The translations under genes and the position numbers were made by a program. A stretch of DNA of 64,000 bases from Lysinibacillus_B sp031181585 (GTDB lineage Bacteria; Bacillota; Bacilli; Bacillales_A; Planococcaceae). This document shows, one piece after another, positions 33,107-41,754 of this stretch (the first letter of the stretch is position 1; every line of letters starts with the position of its first letter). Below the pieces are notes generated by a model that saw only the letters and a list, made by a program, of their open reading frames with translations, ran no database searches and had not been told where the DNA came from. The DNA lies in the NCBI RefSeq assembly GCF_047301505.1, contig NZ_CP154840.1, forward strand, positions 2,666,001 through 2,730,000. Direction: 5' to 3'.

Positions 33107-34189
33107 TTATTCTTCAAATAACTGGTTTACTCCTTGTGTCACCGTTAAACGTCCGTGTAAAATTGCTTCCTCTAAATTACGTACCTGGGATTTTCGAGAC
33201 GGGTTTTTATAAAATGAATCAATTAAATGATCCGTAATCATTGAATGGAACCAGTCACGGGTTTGTTCATGCCTGCGCACTGTCCAATAATTTGATTTTT
33301 TTATAGTTTCCTCGAATGCCTCCAGCATACGCCACACTTCTTCAAGCCCTGTTCTTTCAAGCGATGAAACAGCAAGCGATGTACTGGCCCAACCAGGTGT
33401 GGATGGCTGTAGGAAGTGTAAAATTTGCTTATATTCCTGTACAGTCCTGCGTGCGGGACGAAGATTATCACCATCCGCTTTATGGACCAAAATAGCATCC
33501 GCCAATTCCATAATGCCTTTCTTCATACCTTGCAGCTCATCTCCTGCTCCTGTTAATACAAGAAGCAGGAAAAAATCTACCATGCCGCGGACATATGTCT
33601 CACTTTGACCAACCCCAACCGTCTCAATTAATATGACGTCATAGCCAGCTGCTTCACAGAGAAGCATCGTCTCGCGTGTCTTTTTATGAACGCCCCCTAG
33701 TGTACCTGCAGAAGGTGACGGACGAACAAACGCATTCTCTTGACGAACCAGCCCTTCCATGCGGGTTTTATCCCCTAGAATACTTCCTCCTGATAAAGAA
33801 GAGCTTGGATCAATAGCAAGCACCGCTACTTTTTTCCCGATCTTACATAGCATCGTACCAAATGCCTCAATAAAAGAGGACTTCCCAGCACCCGGTACAC
33901 CTGTAATGCCTATTCGAATACTCTCGCCGGTAAAAGGAAGCAGCTCTTGTAGTAAATCCTGCGCCTGCTCCTTGTGCCAGGCATTAGAGCTCTCTACAAG
34001 CGTAATCGCCTTAGAAAGCGAAGTACGGCTGCCCGTACGCACCTCGCTTGCCAGAGTAGGGATATCAAGCTGCTCTTGCTTTTTTTTACGGAATCGTTTC
34101 GGTGATGACTGACTCATACCATCATGACCGCCTTTCACACCTTCCATTACAATTAAGCCTTTCTCTTCCATCCCTTTGAAATATTCCAT
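33107..34189 (-). CDS. meaB: Methylmalonyl-CoA mutase chaperone GTPase MeaB
   Basis: 360 residues, G3E/SIMIBI GTPase. Walker A GVPGAGKSS, IDPSSSLSGGSILGDKTRM (switch I region), ETVGVGQSE (switch II) and HKADGDN (base specificity). It gates adenosylcobalamin loading and protects the mutase. Its first ATG overlaps the mutB stop as TAATG. An internal ATG near codon 25 (MSQSS) could also be the start, since the first 40 residues are poorly family-like. Third gene of mutA-mutB-meaB. Confidence 0.92.
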   Translation of the reverse strand: MEYFKGMEEKGLIVMEGVKGGHDGMSQSSPKRFRKKKQEQLDIPTLASEVRTGSRTSLSKAITLVESSNAWHKEQAQDLLQELLPFTGESIRIGITGVPGAGKSSFIEAFGTMLCKIGKKVAVLAIDPSSSLSGGSILGDKTRMEGLVRQENAFVRPSPSAGTLGGVHKKTRETMLLCEAAGYDVILIETVGVGQSETYVRGMVDFFLLLVLTGAGDELQGMKKGIMELADAILVHKADGDNLRPARRTVQEYKQILHFLQPSTPGWASTSLAVSSLERTGLEEVWRMLEAFEETIKKSNYWTVRRHEQTRDWFHSMITDHLIDSFYKNPSRKSQVRNLEEAILHGRLTVTQGVNQLFEE

Positions 34190-36336
34190 TAGTTGGCCAC
34201 TTCCTCATAGCCTAACTGTTTGTAAATTTCCTCAATTAATTTTTGAGCCGCTACTGGTATAACTGTGCCCGGACCGAAGATGGCTTTTGCTCCAGCTTGG
34301 TAAAGGAAATCATAATCTTGGGCTGGAATTACACCGCCACAAATGACGATGATGTCTTCACGCCCTAATTTTTTCAGTTCAGCAATCAATTCCGGCACCA
34401 ATGTTTTATGTCCTGCTGCAAGTGAAGAAACGCCTACACAATGGACGTCATTTTCTACAGCCATCTGAGCCGTTTCAGCAGGTGTCATGAATAGTGGAGA
34501 AATATCCACGTCAAAGCCAAGATCTGCATAGGCCGTTGCTACAACTTTTGCCCCACGGTCATGGCCGTCCTGCCCCATTTTTGCAACCAGAATACGAGGA
34601 CGGCGCCCTTCGTTCTCTAAAAATTCTTCTGTCATCTGTTTTACTTCTGCAATTTGCTCATCATCTGCAAAGTTTGAAGAGTAAACACCAGAGATTGATC
34701 GGATGACTGCTTTATGGCGACCCGAAACTTTTTCAATCGCATCAGAAATCTCTCCTAATGATGCACGAGCACGTGCAGCATCCACTGCCACAGTTAATAA
34801 GTTTTCAGAGCCATCTTCAGCTGCTTTTGTTAAGCGTGCTAAATGTTTTTGAACCTCTTCTTCATTACGTCCTGCTTTCATTTTTTCCAAACGCTCGATT
34901 TGTTTCTGACGCACCACTGTGTTATCAATATCAAGAATATCGATTGGCTCCTCCTCTGCTAAACGGTATCGGTTTACACCAACAATCGTTTCAGCTTTCG
35001 AGTCAATCTTTGCCTGACGTTTCGCTGCAGCTTCTTCAACTTTCATTTTTGGTAAGCCTGTATCGATCGCTTTTGCCATACCGCCAAGCTCTTCAATTTC
35101 CTCGATTAGTGCCCAGGCCTTTTCCTGTAGTTCTTCAGTCAATTTCTCTACATAGTAAGAGCCGCCCCATGGATCAATCACTTTCGTCATCCCTGTTTCT
35201 TCTTGCAGGAATAACTGCGTATTACGAGCAATACGTGCAGAGAAGTCTGTTGGTAAAGCGATTGCCTCATCTAATGCATTTGTATGAAGAGATTGCGTAT
35301 GCCCCATTGCAGCAGCATTCGCCTCAATTAATGTCCGTGTAACATTATTAAATGGGTCTTGCTCGGTTAAAGACCAGCCAGACGTTTGAGAGTGAGTACG
35401 CAACGCTAATGATTTACTATTTTGTGGATTAAATGTCGACATCATTTGGGCCCAAATTCGACGGCCTGCTCTCATTTTTGCTACTTCCATATAGTAATTC
35501 ATACCGATTGCCCAGAAGAACGACAAGCGCGGCGCAAATTTATCAATTTCAATACCAGCCTGTAAACCTGTCCGGACATATTCGAGACCATCTGCAAGTG
35601 TGTAACCTAACTCGATGTCGTTTGTTGCACCAGCTTCTTGGATATGGTAGCCCGAAATCGAAATGGAGTTAAATTTCGGCATGAATTTGGATGTGTATTC
35701 AAAAATGTCTGCGATGATTTTCATCGACATTGCCGGTGGGTAAATGTACGTATTACGCACCATGTATTCTTTTAAAATATCATTTTGAATGGTACCTGCA
35801 AGCTTGTCCGGCGTTACTCCCTGTTCTTCTGCAGCAACAATATAGAAGGCAAGAACAGGTAATACCGCCCCGTTCATCGTCATCGAAACAGACATTTGAT
35901 CAAGCGGAATACCATCAAATAAAATCTTGGCATCTTCTACAGAGTCGATTGCTACCCCGGCTTTCCCAACATCGCCTGTTACCCTTGGATGGTCAGAGTC
36001 ATATCCACGGTGTGTTGCTAGGTCAAACGCTACCGAAAGACCTTTTTGCCCCATCGCCAAGTTACGGCGGTAAAATGCATTGGATTCCTCTGCTGTCGAG
36101 AAACCTGCATATTGACGAACAGTCCAAGGACGCGCAACATACATTGTCGGGTAAGGTCCGCGTGTATTTGGTGCAATACCAGCCAAGTCTTTTGTATGCT
36201 TTACATCTTTGATATCCTCTGCATGGTATACGGATTTCACTTCAATGCCTTCATTTGTTAAAAATGCGCCATTTGCTTCTACTTGCTCTGCTTTTAGCAC
36301 GTCTTCGATTACAACTGATTTAAAGTCTGCGTTCAT
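34189..36336 (-). CDS. mutB: Methylmalonyl-CoA mutase large (B12-binding) subunit
   Basis: 715 residues. TIM-barrel substrate domain (about 60-420) with RGPYPTMY and FDLATHRGYDSDHP, and a C-terminal B12-binding domain (about 590-715) with the base-off motif GQDGHDRGAKV (DxHxxG) and GVSSLAAGH. It isomerises R-methylmalonyl-CoA to succinyl-CoA using adenosylcobalamin. ATG overlaps the mutA stop by 4 bases. It completes the propionate branch with mmdA and mce. Confidence 0.96.
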   Translation of the reverse strand: MNADFKSVVIEDVLKAEQVEANGAFLTNEGIEVKSVYHAEDIKDVKHTKDLAGIAPNTRGPYPTMYVARPWTVRQYAGFSTAEESNAFYRRNLAMGQKGLSVAFDLATHRGYDSDHPRVTGDVGKAGVAIDSVEDAKILFDGIPLDQMSVSMTMNGAVLPVLAFYIVAAEEQGVTPDKLAGTIQNDILKEYMVRNTYIYPPAMSMKIIADIFEYTSKFMPKFNSISISGYHIQEAGATNDIELGYTLADGLEYVRTGLQAGIEIDKFAPRLSFFWAIGMNYYMEVAKMRAGRRIWAQMMSTFNPQNSKSLALRTHSQTSGWSLTEQDPFNNVTRTLIEANAAAMGHTQSLHTNALDEAIALPTDFSARIARNTQLFLQEETGMTKVIDPWGGSYYVEKLTEELQEKAWALIEEIEELGGMAKAIDTGLPKMKVEEAAAKRQAKIDSKAETIVGVNRYRLAEEEPIDILDIDNTVVRQKQIERLEKMKAGRNEEEVQKHLARLTKAAEDGSENLLTVAVDAARARASLGEISDAIEKVSGRHKAVIRSISGVYSSNFADDEQIAEVKQMTEEFLENEGRRPRILVAKMGQDGHDRGAKVVATAYADLGFDVDISPLFMTPAETAQMAVENDVHCVGVSSLAAGHKTLVPELIAELKKLGREDIIVICGGVIPAQDYDFLYQAGAKAIFGPGTVIPVAAQKLIEEIYKQLGYEEVAN

Positions 36337-38027
36337 CGTTGTACCTCCTTCATGCTAGCAGTTAAAGCTTTTAATTTTTCAATAATATTTTGACCAGCAA
36401 AAATAAAGCCGTTCAATCCTTGTGAAACCCATATATCCGCTTCCTCTTTGAACTTGCCTGCTGCGTCTAAAATAATGTGAGCCGGCTTGTCAATAAGTAA
36501 AGCAGGTACTAGAGTTTTTGTATCCTCATCCGTTGCAGCTATACACACATAGTCGAAGTCTGCTTGTGCTAACCATGCTTTAGCTGCATCAATTGAATCA
36601 ATTGCGCCAGATTGTTCTGGTATGATACCTGCTGTATTGAAGAATCCTGCTACAAAGTCAGCACGCGGCTTGAAATTCTTTAGTTCGCCAAATGTTAAAA
36701 TAGCGATTTTGGCATTTGCTGCCGCAAAATCCTTGCGTAAATTTTCAAATGGTATAGCTAAACGCTTTACATCTGTAAATTGGGCATTTTCTTCTACCGA
36801 TAATTCATCTACTGGATTTGCATAAATATTTGTACCGATTAAAGAATGCTTGCGCGTTTCCACTTCCTTGATCCGTTTCGCATAAACATCTGCAATCTGC
36901 TGCGTTAAAGTATCTAAGTAGGCATCAATACCACCCGCTTCTTCAATCTCTAGGAACAGCGACCAGGCGGCCTTTACGTAATCTGCCGTTAATGATTCAA
37001 TAAAATAGGAGCCACCCGCTGGATCTAATACATTCAAAACCTGAGATTCTTCATTGATGACTAACAACACATTTTGTGCAATACGGATAGAGGTAGGAGT
37101 AGGTTTAGATAATACATCATGTGGATGCACCGTAAATACATCTGCCCCTCCGATTGCACCTGCAAATGCTTCGTTGCCAGCGCGTAATAAATTTACATAA
37201 ACATCAACCTTTGAGAAGCTTCGTACAGAAGTTTCAGCAACAATCGGTACTGCTATCGCTTCTACTCCTATACCAGCTGCAAAAGCTTTCCATAGCACCT
37301 TGAAAGCACGAAGTTTTGCAATCTCAGCAAAAAACTGTGTATCCACCGCAAAGTTTACAAAGAATTTAGAAGCGAATTCTTCATATGATTCACTTACTTT
37401 CACTTGCTTTGCTGCAAGCGCAAGTGCAATAGCTAACTCCTGTACAGCATTTGCTCCCTCGTTATGATAGGAAACTGTGTTTGCTCCCAATGTACGAACT
37501 TTAGGATATTGTTTTAACTCAATTGTGCCTTTGCTTATAATATAACCTTCAACAGTCTTACGTTTGCTCTCTTCGATGGTATCAAATACCTTTAGAAGCG
37601 GGTCATTGCTGTTTTCTACCATAAATTTAAATGAATATTCAGTTAAATAATGCGACAATTTTACTATTATTTGCTCGTCTAATCCGAAGGGTAGACGGCT
37701 ATCTATTGTGATAACCTTATTTCCACGCGATAAGCTATCTTCTAAGTTATTAAAAAATTGCTCAGGTGAGTCGCCAGTAATTTGTTGTGCGATTTGTAGT
37801 CCATTCGCCGCCGATAACGTACGGATTGTCGCTACTTGTTTTTCAAGCTGGTCACCAAGTTTCTCTAGTAACATTTCTTGTGTGTATAAAGGCTGCAATG
37901 TTACCCCTTCGATTGTTTTCGTGAACAGTGATTCAAACGGTTTGCCTTTTAATGCGTTAGTCGCCTGATCTTGCCATTGCTCATAACTAGCTGCCTGAAA
38001 TTCAATTTCTTTCATGTTAGTTGACAT
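36333..38027 (-). CDS. mutA: Methylmalonyl-CoA mutase small subunit
   Basis: 564 residues, homologous to the barrel of MutB but without the DxHxxG cobalamin motif in its C-terminal domain, as expected for the non-catalytic partner of the heterodimer. LNVLDPAGGSYFIESLT is a clear shared segment. The best ribosome site (GGGGGG) is about 18 bases before the first ATG, and the ATG at codon 5 is no closer, so the start is slightly uncertain. First gene of the mut operon. Confidence 0.92.
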   Translation of the reverse strand: MSTNMKEIEFQAASYEQWQDQATNALKGKPFESLFTKTIEGVTLQPLYTQEMLLEKLGDQLEKQVATIRTLSAANGLQIAQQITGDSPEQFFNNLEDSLSRGNKVITIDSRLPFGLDEQIIVKLSHYLTEYSFKFMVENSNDPLLKVFDTIEESKRKTVEGYIISKGTIELKQYPKVRTLGANTVSYHNEGANAVQELAIALALAAKQVKVSESYEEFASKFFVNFAVDTQFFAEIAKLRAFKVLWKAFAAGIGVEAIAVPIVAETSVRSFSKVDVYVNLLRAGNEAFAGAIGGADVFTVHPHDVLSKPTPTSIRIAQNVLLVINEESQVLNVLDPAGGSYFIESLTADYVKAAWSLFLEIEEAGGIDAYLDTLTQQIADVYAKRIKEVETRKHSLIGTNIYANPVDELSVEENAQFTDVKRLAIPFENLRKDFAAANAKIAILTFGELKNFKPRADFVAGFFNTAGIIPEQSGAIDSIDAAKAWLAQADFDYVCIAATDEDTKTLVPALLIDKPAHIILDAAGKFKEEADIWVSQGLNGFIFAGQNIIEKLKALTASMKEVQR

Positions 38028-38080
38028 GTGGACGCTAATCAGCTTCCCCCCTTACTATATTCTACTCAATATTTTACATG

Positions 38081-38094
38081 AGAATGCGCTTACA
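38081..38094 (-). promoter_or_regulatory. Possible CcpA (cre-like) site upstream of mutA
   Basis: Minus-strand TGTAAGCGCATTCT matches the cre consensus TGWAANCGNTNWCA at all but two positions and lies about 55 bases before mutA. Catabolite control of the mut operon is plausible but weakly supported. Confidence 0.35.
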
Positions 38095-38111
38095 AGAAAG
38101 TATAAAAATCA

Positions 38112-38139
38112 AAGGAAGCCTATATTTACAGGCTTCCTG
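38112..38139 (-). terminator. Terminator of the bkd genes
   Basis: Perfect 9-base AGGAAGCCT stem, 8-base loop, followed by TTTGATTTTTA on the minus strand, 8 bases after bkdB. It separates bkd from mut transcription. Confidence 0.88.
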
Positions 38140-38146
38140 CGAGTTG

Positions 38147-39478
38147 TCAGTAGACTGACATTGTATTTTTATTCGTGTTTTCGAGTATTTCTTTCACTCT
38201 TTTTAGAAATTTCCCGCAAATGAGTCCATCGAGTATTCGGTGATCTAAAGATAAACAAAGATTCACTATATCCCTTGCAGCGAACATATTTTCACCAATA
38301 ATTACCGGTTTTTTAACAATACTTTCCACCTGTAATATAGCAGCTTGAGGATAGTTGATAATTCCCATTGACTGAATAGATCCAAATGAGCCTGTATTAT
38401 TGATCGTGAAAGTACCGCCTGAAACATGCTCTGGACGAAGCTTCCCGGTTCTTGCTAGTTGGGAAAGCTCCTGGATTTCCCTAGCAATCCCTTTTACTGA
38501 CTTTTCATCAGCGTGTTTTATAACAGGTACAAATAATCGATCATCAGCAGCGACGGCAATTGACATATTGATGTCTTTCTTTTGTATAATTTTATCGCCT
38601 GCCCAAGTGGAATTGATCATCGGGAATTCCTTGAGCGCTTGTGCAACTGCTTTGATGAAAAATGCGAAATAAGTTACATTATAGCCTTCCTTCGCTTTAA
38701 ATTCACCCTTAATGGAATCCCGGTATGCTACAAGGTCCGTAACATCTACTTCCATCATCATCCAAGCATGAGGAATCTCTTGGACGCTGCGTACCATATT
38801 ATTAGCGATTACTTTGCGAATATTAGTTACTGGAATTTCTACATCTCCATGTGAAGAAGCTGCAACTTCTTTTCTATCCGCCTGGGCCGGCATTTCTGCA
38901 CGCTCTACCGTTTCATGGGCATTAGTTATTACTTCTGCTTCCGCCTGCTCAGGCTGCACTTTAGCTGTATGTCCTCCCGAATTGATGAAGGCTAAAACAT
39001 CTTTACGAGTGATACGCCCCTCCAATCCTGTACCTTGGACATTTTCCAAATCAATGCTATGTTGAGCAGCAAGCGCTAGGACAGCTGGAGAATATCTAGC
39101 TTTTCCTTTTGGTTCGCGGAGTTCACGGGATGGCTGAGCCTCCTCCTTTTTCGGAAGCGGCGTATGAACACCTGCATTCATAATTGCAGAACTCACATTT
39201 GATTTCTTCGGCTCAGGAGCAGCAGGCAGCTCCTCCTTGCCTTCAATTTCAATCGTACATACCACGGCTCCAACCGGCAGTGTCTCTCCTTCTTCAGCAA
39301 GCAACTCCTTCACTACTCCAGTAAATGAGGACGGAATTTCTGCCTGTACTTTATCCGTATTAACTTCCGCCAGTGGATCGTATTTATTGACTTTATCGCC
39401 GACTTTAACGAGCCAGCGTTCGATTGTTCCCTCTGTTACACTTTCCCCGAGTTGAGGCATCGTTATATTTTGTATCAT
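38147..39478 (-). CDS. bkdB: Branched-chain 2-oxoacid dehydrogenase E2 (lipoyl acyltransferase)
   Basis: 443 residues. N-terminal lipoyl domain (about 1-80) with the modified lysine in NTDKVQAEIPS, peripheral-subunit-binding domain (RYSPAVLALAAQHSID, near 130), proline/alanine-poor linker and the acyltransferase core (about 210-443) with catalytic SLDHRILDG. It transfers the branched acyl group to CoA and forms the complex core. Last gene of bkdAA-AB-B; 12 bases after bkdAB. Confidence 0.94.
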   Translation of the reverse strand: MIQNITMPQLGESVTEGTIERWLVKVGDKVNKYDPLAEVNTDKVQAEIPSSFTGVVKELLAEEGETLPVGAVVCTIEIEGKEELPAAPEPKKSNVSSAIMNAGVHTPLPKKEEAQPSRELREPKGKARYSPAVLALAAQHSIDLENVQGTGLEGRITRKDVLAFINSGGHTAKVQPEQAEAEVITNAHETVERAEMPAQADRKEVAASSHGDVEIPVTNIRKVIANNMVRSVQEIPHAWMMMEVDVTDLVAYRDSIKGEFKAKEGYNVTYFAFFIKAVAQALKEFPMINSTWAGDKIIQKKDINMSIAVAADDRLFVPVIKHADEKSVKGIAREIQELSQLARTGKLRPEHVSGGTFTINNTGSFGSIQSMGIINYPQAAILQVESIVKKPVIIGENMFAARDIVNLCLSLDHRILDGLICGKFLKRVKEILENTNKNTMSVY

Positions 39479-39490
39479 AATAGTTCCCTC

Positions 39491-40474
39491 CTAAAACGCT
39501 GCGAGTTGACGCATTGCTCGTTCTATTTTTTCTGGGTTAATCATGAAGAATTTTTCCATTGTTGGTGCATAAGGCATAGAAGGAACATCCGGACCAGCCA
39601 GACGCTGGATTGGCGCATCCAGTTCAAACAGACAATGTTCTGCAATGATAGCTGCCACTTCACTCATGATGCTTCCTTCCTTATTATCCTCAGTTACGAG
39701 TAAGACCTTCCCTGTTTTAGAAGCAGCTTCAATAATTGCCTCCTGATCGAGAGGATATACTGTGCGTAAATCAAGGATATGAGCTTCAATTCCATCTGCT
39801 GCTAATCGCTCTGCTGCCTGCAGCGCAAAATGCACGGCCAGACCATACGTGATGACTGTAATATCATCCCCTTCACGCTTCACATCCGCTTTTCCAATGG
39901 GAAGTGTATAATCATCAAGCGGGACTTCTCCTTTCACAAGGCGATAAGCACGCTTATGCTCGAAGAATAGTACCGGGTCTTCATCGCGAATTGCTGCTTT
40001 CAACAAGCCCTTTGCATCATAAGGAGTTGATGGAATAACGATTTTCAACCCAGGTGTCCCAGCAAATAAGGCCTCTACTGATTGAGAATGATATAAGGCT
40101 CCATGAATCCCTCCACCGAATGGAGCGCGTACGACTAGAGGACATGACCAGTCATTATTAGAGCGGTAACGGATTTTTGCTGCCTCAGATACGATCTGAT
40201 TGACCGCCGGCATGATGAAGTCAGCAAATTGCATTTCAGCAATCGGTCTCATGCCATACATTGCTGCCCCGATAGCCACTCCGGCAATTGCACTTTCAGC
40301 AAGCGGCGTATCGAGTACCCGCTGTTCGCCAAATTGCTCGTACAGTCCCATCGTTGCTTTGAAAACGCCGCCTTTAAGCCCTACATCTTCCCCTAATACA
40401 AAAACGCGTTCGTCACGTTCCATCTCTTCTTTCATTGCTAGATTAATAGCATCTATATATGACATTACCGGCAT
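39491..40474 (-). CDS. bkdAB: Branched-chain 2-oxoacid dehydrogenase E1 beta
   Basis: 327 residues, transketolase-like beta chain (GEDVGLKGGVFKAT, PLAESAIAGVAIGAA, RAPFGGGIHGALYHSQS). With BkdAA it decarboxylates 2-oxoacids from valine, leucine and isoleucine using thiamine diphosphate. Its ATG overlaps the bkdAA stop as TAATG, so the chains are made in step. Confidence 0.94.
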   Translation of the reverse strand: MPVMSYIDAINLAMKEEMERDERVFVLGEDVGLKGGVFKATMGLYEQFGEQRVLDTPLAESAIAGVAIGAAMYGMRPIAEMQFADFIMPAVNQIVSEAAKIRYRSNNDWSCPLVVRAPFGGGIHGALYHSQSVEALFAGTPGLKIVIPSTPYDAKGLLKAAIRDEDPVLFFEHKRAYRLVKGEVPLDDYTLPIGKADVKREGDDITVITYGLAVHFALQAAERLAADGIEAHILDLRTVYPLDQEAIIEAASKTGKVLLVTEDNKEGSIMSEVAAIIAEHCLFELDAPIQRLAGPDVPSMPYAPTMEKFFMINPEKIERAMRQLAAF

Positions 40475-41481
40475 TACTCGTCACTCCCTTCAGCATATAC
40501 ATATTTAAGAGCATGCTCTGGAGCGGCATATGGAGCTGCTTCAGCATAATCGGTTGCATCATTCACGATTTCTGCAATTTTTTCATTTAGCTGCTGTAAC
40601 ATTTCTTCCGTCGCTGTACCCGTTTCCTTTAAGTAGTTTTCGAAAAGAAGTATCGGGTCTTTTGCACGTCCTTCTTCAATATCCTCAGCTGTACGATATT
40701 GACGATGATCATCATCCGAAGAGTGGGCAGTTAATCTGTACGTCACCGTTTCGATTAAACTTGGTCCCTCACCTCTGCGTGCCCGATCTGCTGCTTCTTT
40801 TACGACTTTATAAACTTCAAGCGGATTTTTTCCATCTACCGTTACACCCGGCATGCCATATCCGATCGCCCGATCTGATACTTTTGCACAACCTAATTGA
40901 CGCTCAACCGGTACAGAAATCGCATATTGATTATTTTCAACCATAATGATGACCGGAAGTTTGTGCACGCCCGCAAAATTCGCGCCTTCATGGAAATCAC
41001 CTTGATTGGAGGACCCTTCTCCGAGTGTAGCAAATGTAATAAAATCCTTTTGCTGCATTTTCCCAGCAAGCGCTACCCCCACTGCATGCGGAACTTGTGT
41101 TGTCACAGGAGAAGAACCTGTTAAAATTCGATTCTTTTTCTGACCGAAGTGTCCAGGCATCTGACGTCCGCCGGAATTTGGATCTTCTGCTTTTGCAAAA
41201 GCCGATAGCATCAAATCCCTCGCTGTCATCCCGAAATGTAAAACTACGCCCATATCTCGATAGTACGGAGCGATATAATCTTTTGTATGATCCAGTGCAA
41301 AGGCAGCTCCTACTTGGGCAGCTTCCTGTCCCTGACATGAGATTACAAACGGAATTTTGCCTGCTCTATTTAGCAGCCACATACGTTCGTCCAATCTTCT
41401 AGCAAGCAGCATTGTCTCATACATTTTCAGAACATCTTCGTTTGATAAACCTAAACTTTCATGATGTAGCATTTCTTCCAT
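40474..41481 (-). CDS. bkdAA: Branched-chain 2-oxoacid dehydrogenase E1 alpha
   Basis: 335 residues (B. subtilis about 330). The thiamine diphosphate motif starts at LGEGSSNQGDFHEGANFAG and ends in NNQYAIS. YRDMGVVL and the phosphorylation-loop-like YRLTAHSSDDDHRQYR are typical. I start at ATG 41481, with AAAGGGGATG upstream, rather than a methionine 14 codons earlier. A 273-base gap separates it from lpdV, unlike the tight spacing in B. subtilis. Confidence 0.94.
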   Translation of the reverse strand: MEEMLHHESLGLSNEDVLKMYETMLLARRLDERMWLLNRAGKIPFVISCQGQEAAQVGAAFALDHTKDYIAPYYRDMGVVLHFGMTARDLMLSAFAKAEDPNSGGRQMPGHFGQKKNRILTGSSPVTTQVPHAVGVALAGKMQQKDFITFATLGEGSSNQGDFHEGANFAGVHKLPVIIMVENNQYAISVPVERQLGCAKVSDRAIGYGMPGVTVDGKNPLEVYKVVKEAADRARRGEGPSLIETVTYRLTAHSSDDDHRQYRTAEDIEEGRAKDPILLFENYLKETGTATEEMLQQLNEKIAEIVNDATDYAEAAPYAAPEHALKYVYAEGSDE

Positions 41482-41754
41482 GCAAACATCCCCTTTCCCA
41501 TCTTGATTACGTCTCAACTTCATTGCTTTCGATTTACGTTTTATGCCTGGGCACTGCTGAAAAGTGGTTCAGCTAACTACTGCCGCATGGTGCGACCAGA
41601 TTAGGTCTGTTTTCTCTTAAAAGTTCCCTTCAGATTCGCAGGACCCTCTGGTGATTTCCATATCTTTAAACGTATGTCTCAACTGCAAAACAAGAAACTT
41701 ACATCCATAATTACCTCACCACTTATAAAGCTGAAAAACTTTTGTTAAATGGAG
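41482..41754 (-). promoter_or_regulatory. Structured leader-like gap between lpdV and bkdAA
   Basis: 273 bases without a gene. Minus-strand RNA could fold into a closing helix (41642-41651 with 41596-41607, 5 + 4 pairs around a small internal loop), a tight CGCA/TGCG hairpin (41584-41594) and a GCTGAA/TTCAGC hairpin (41556-41573). Upstream, at 41708-41679, a 9-codon ORF (MDVSFLFCS) follows GAGGTAAT. It may be a cis-regulatory leader or an old insertion remnant; no known riboswitch class was recognised. Confidence 0.4.

Noticed and set aside
41556..41651. Resemblance of ACCTAATCTGG in the lpdV-bkdAA gap to the thiamine-box ACCTGATCTGG
   Set aside because: The other obligatory parts of a TPP riboswitch (CTGAGA and GCGNAGGGA segments) are missing, so the match is probably chance.
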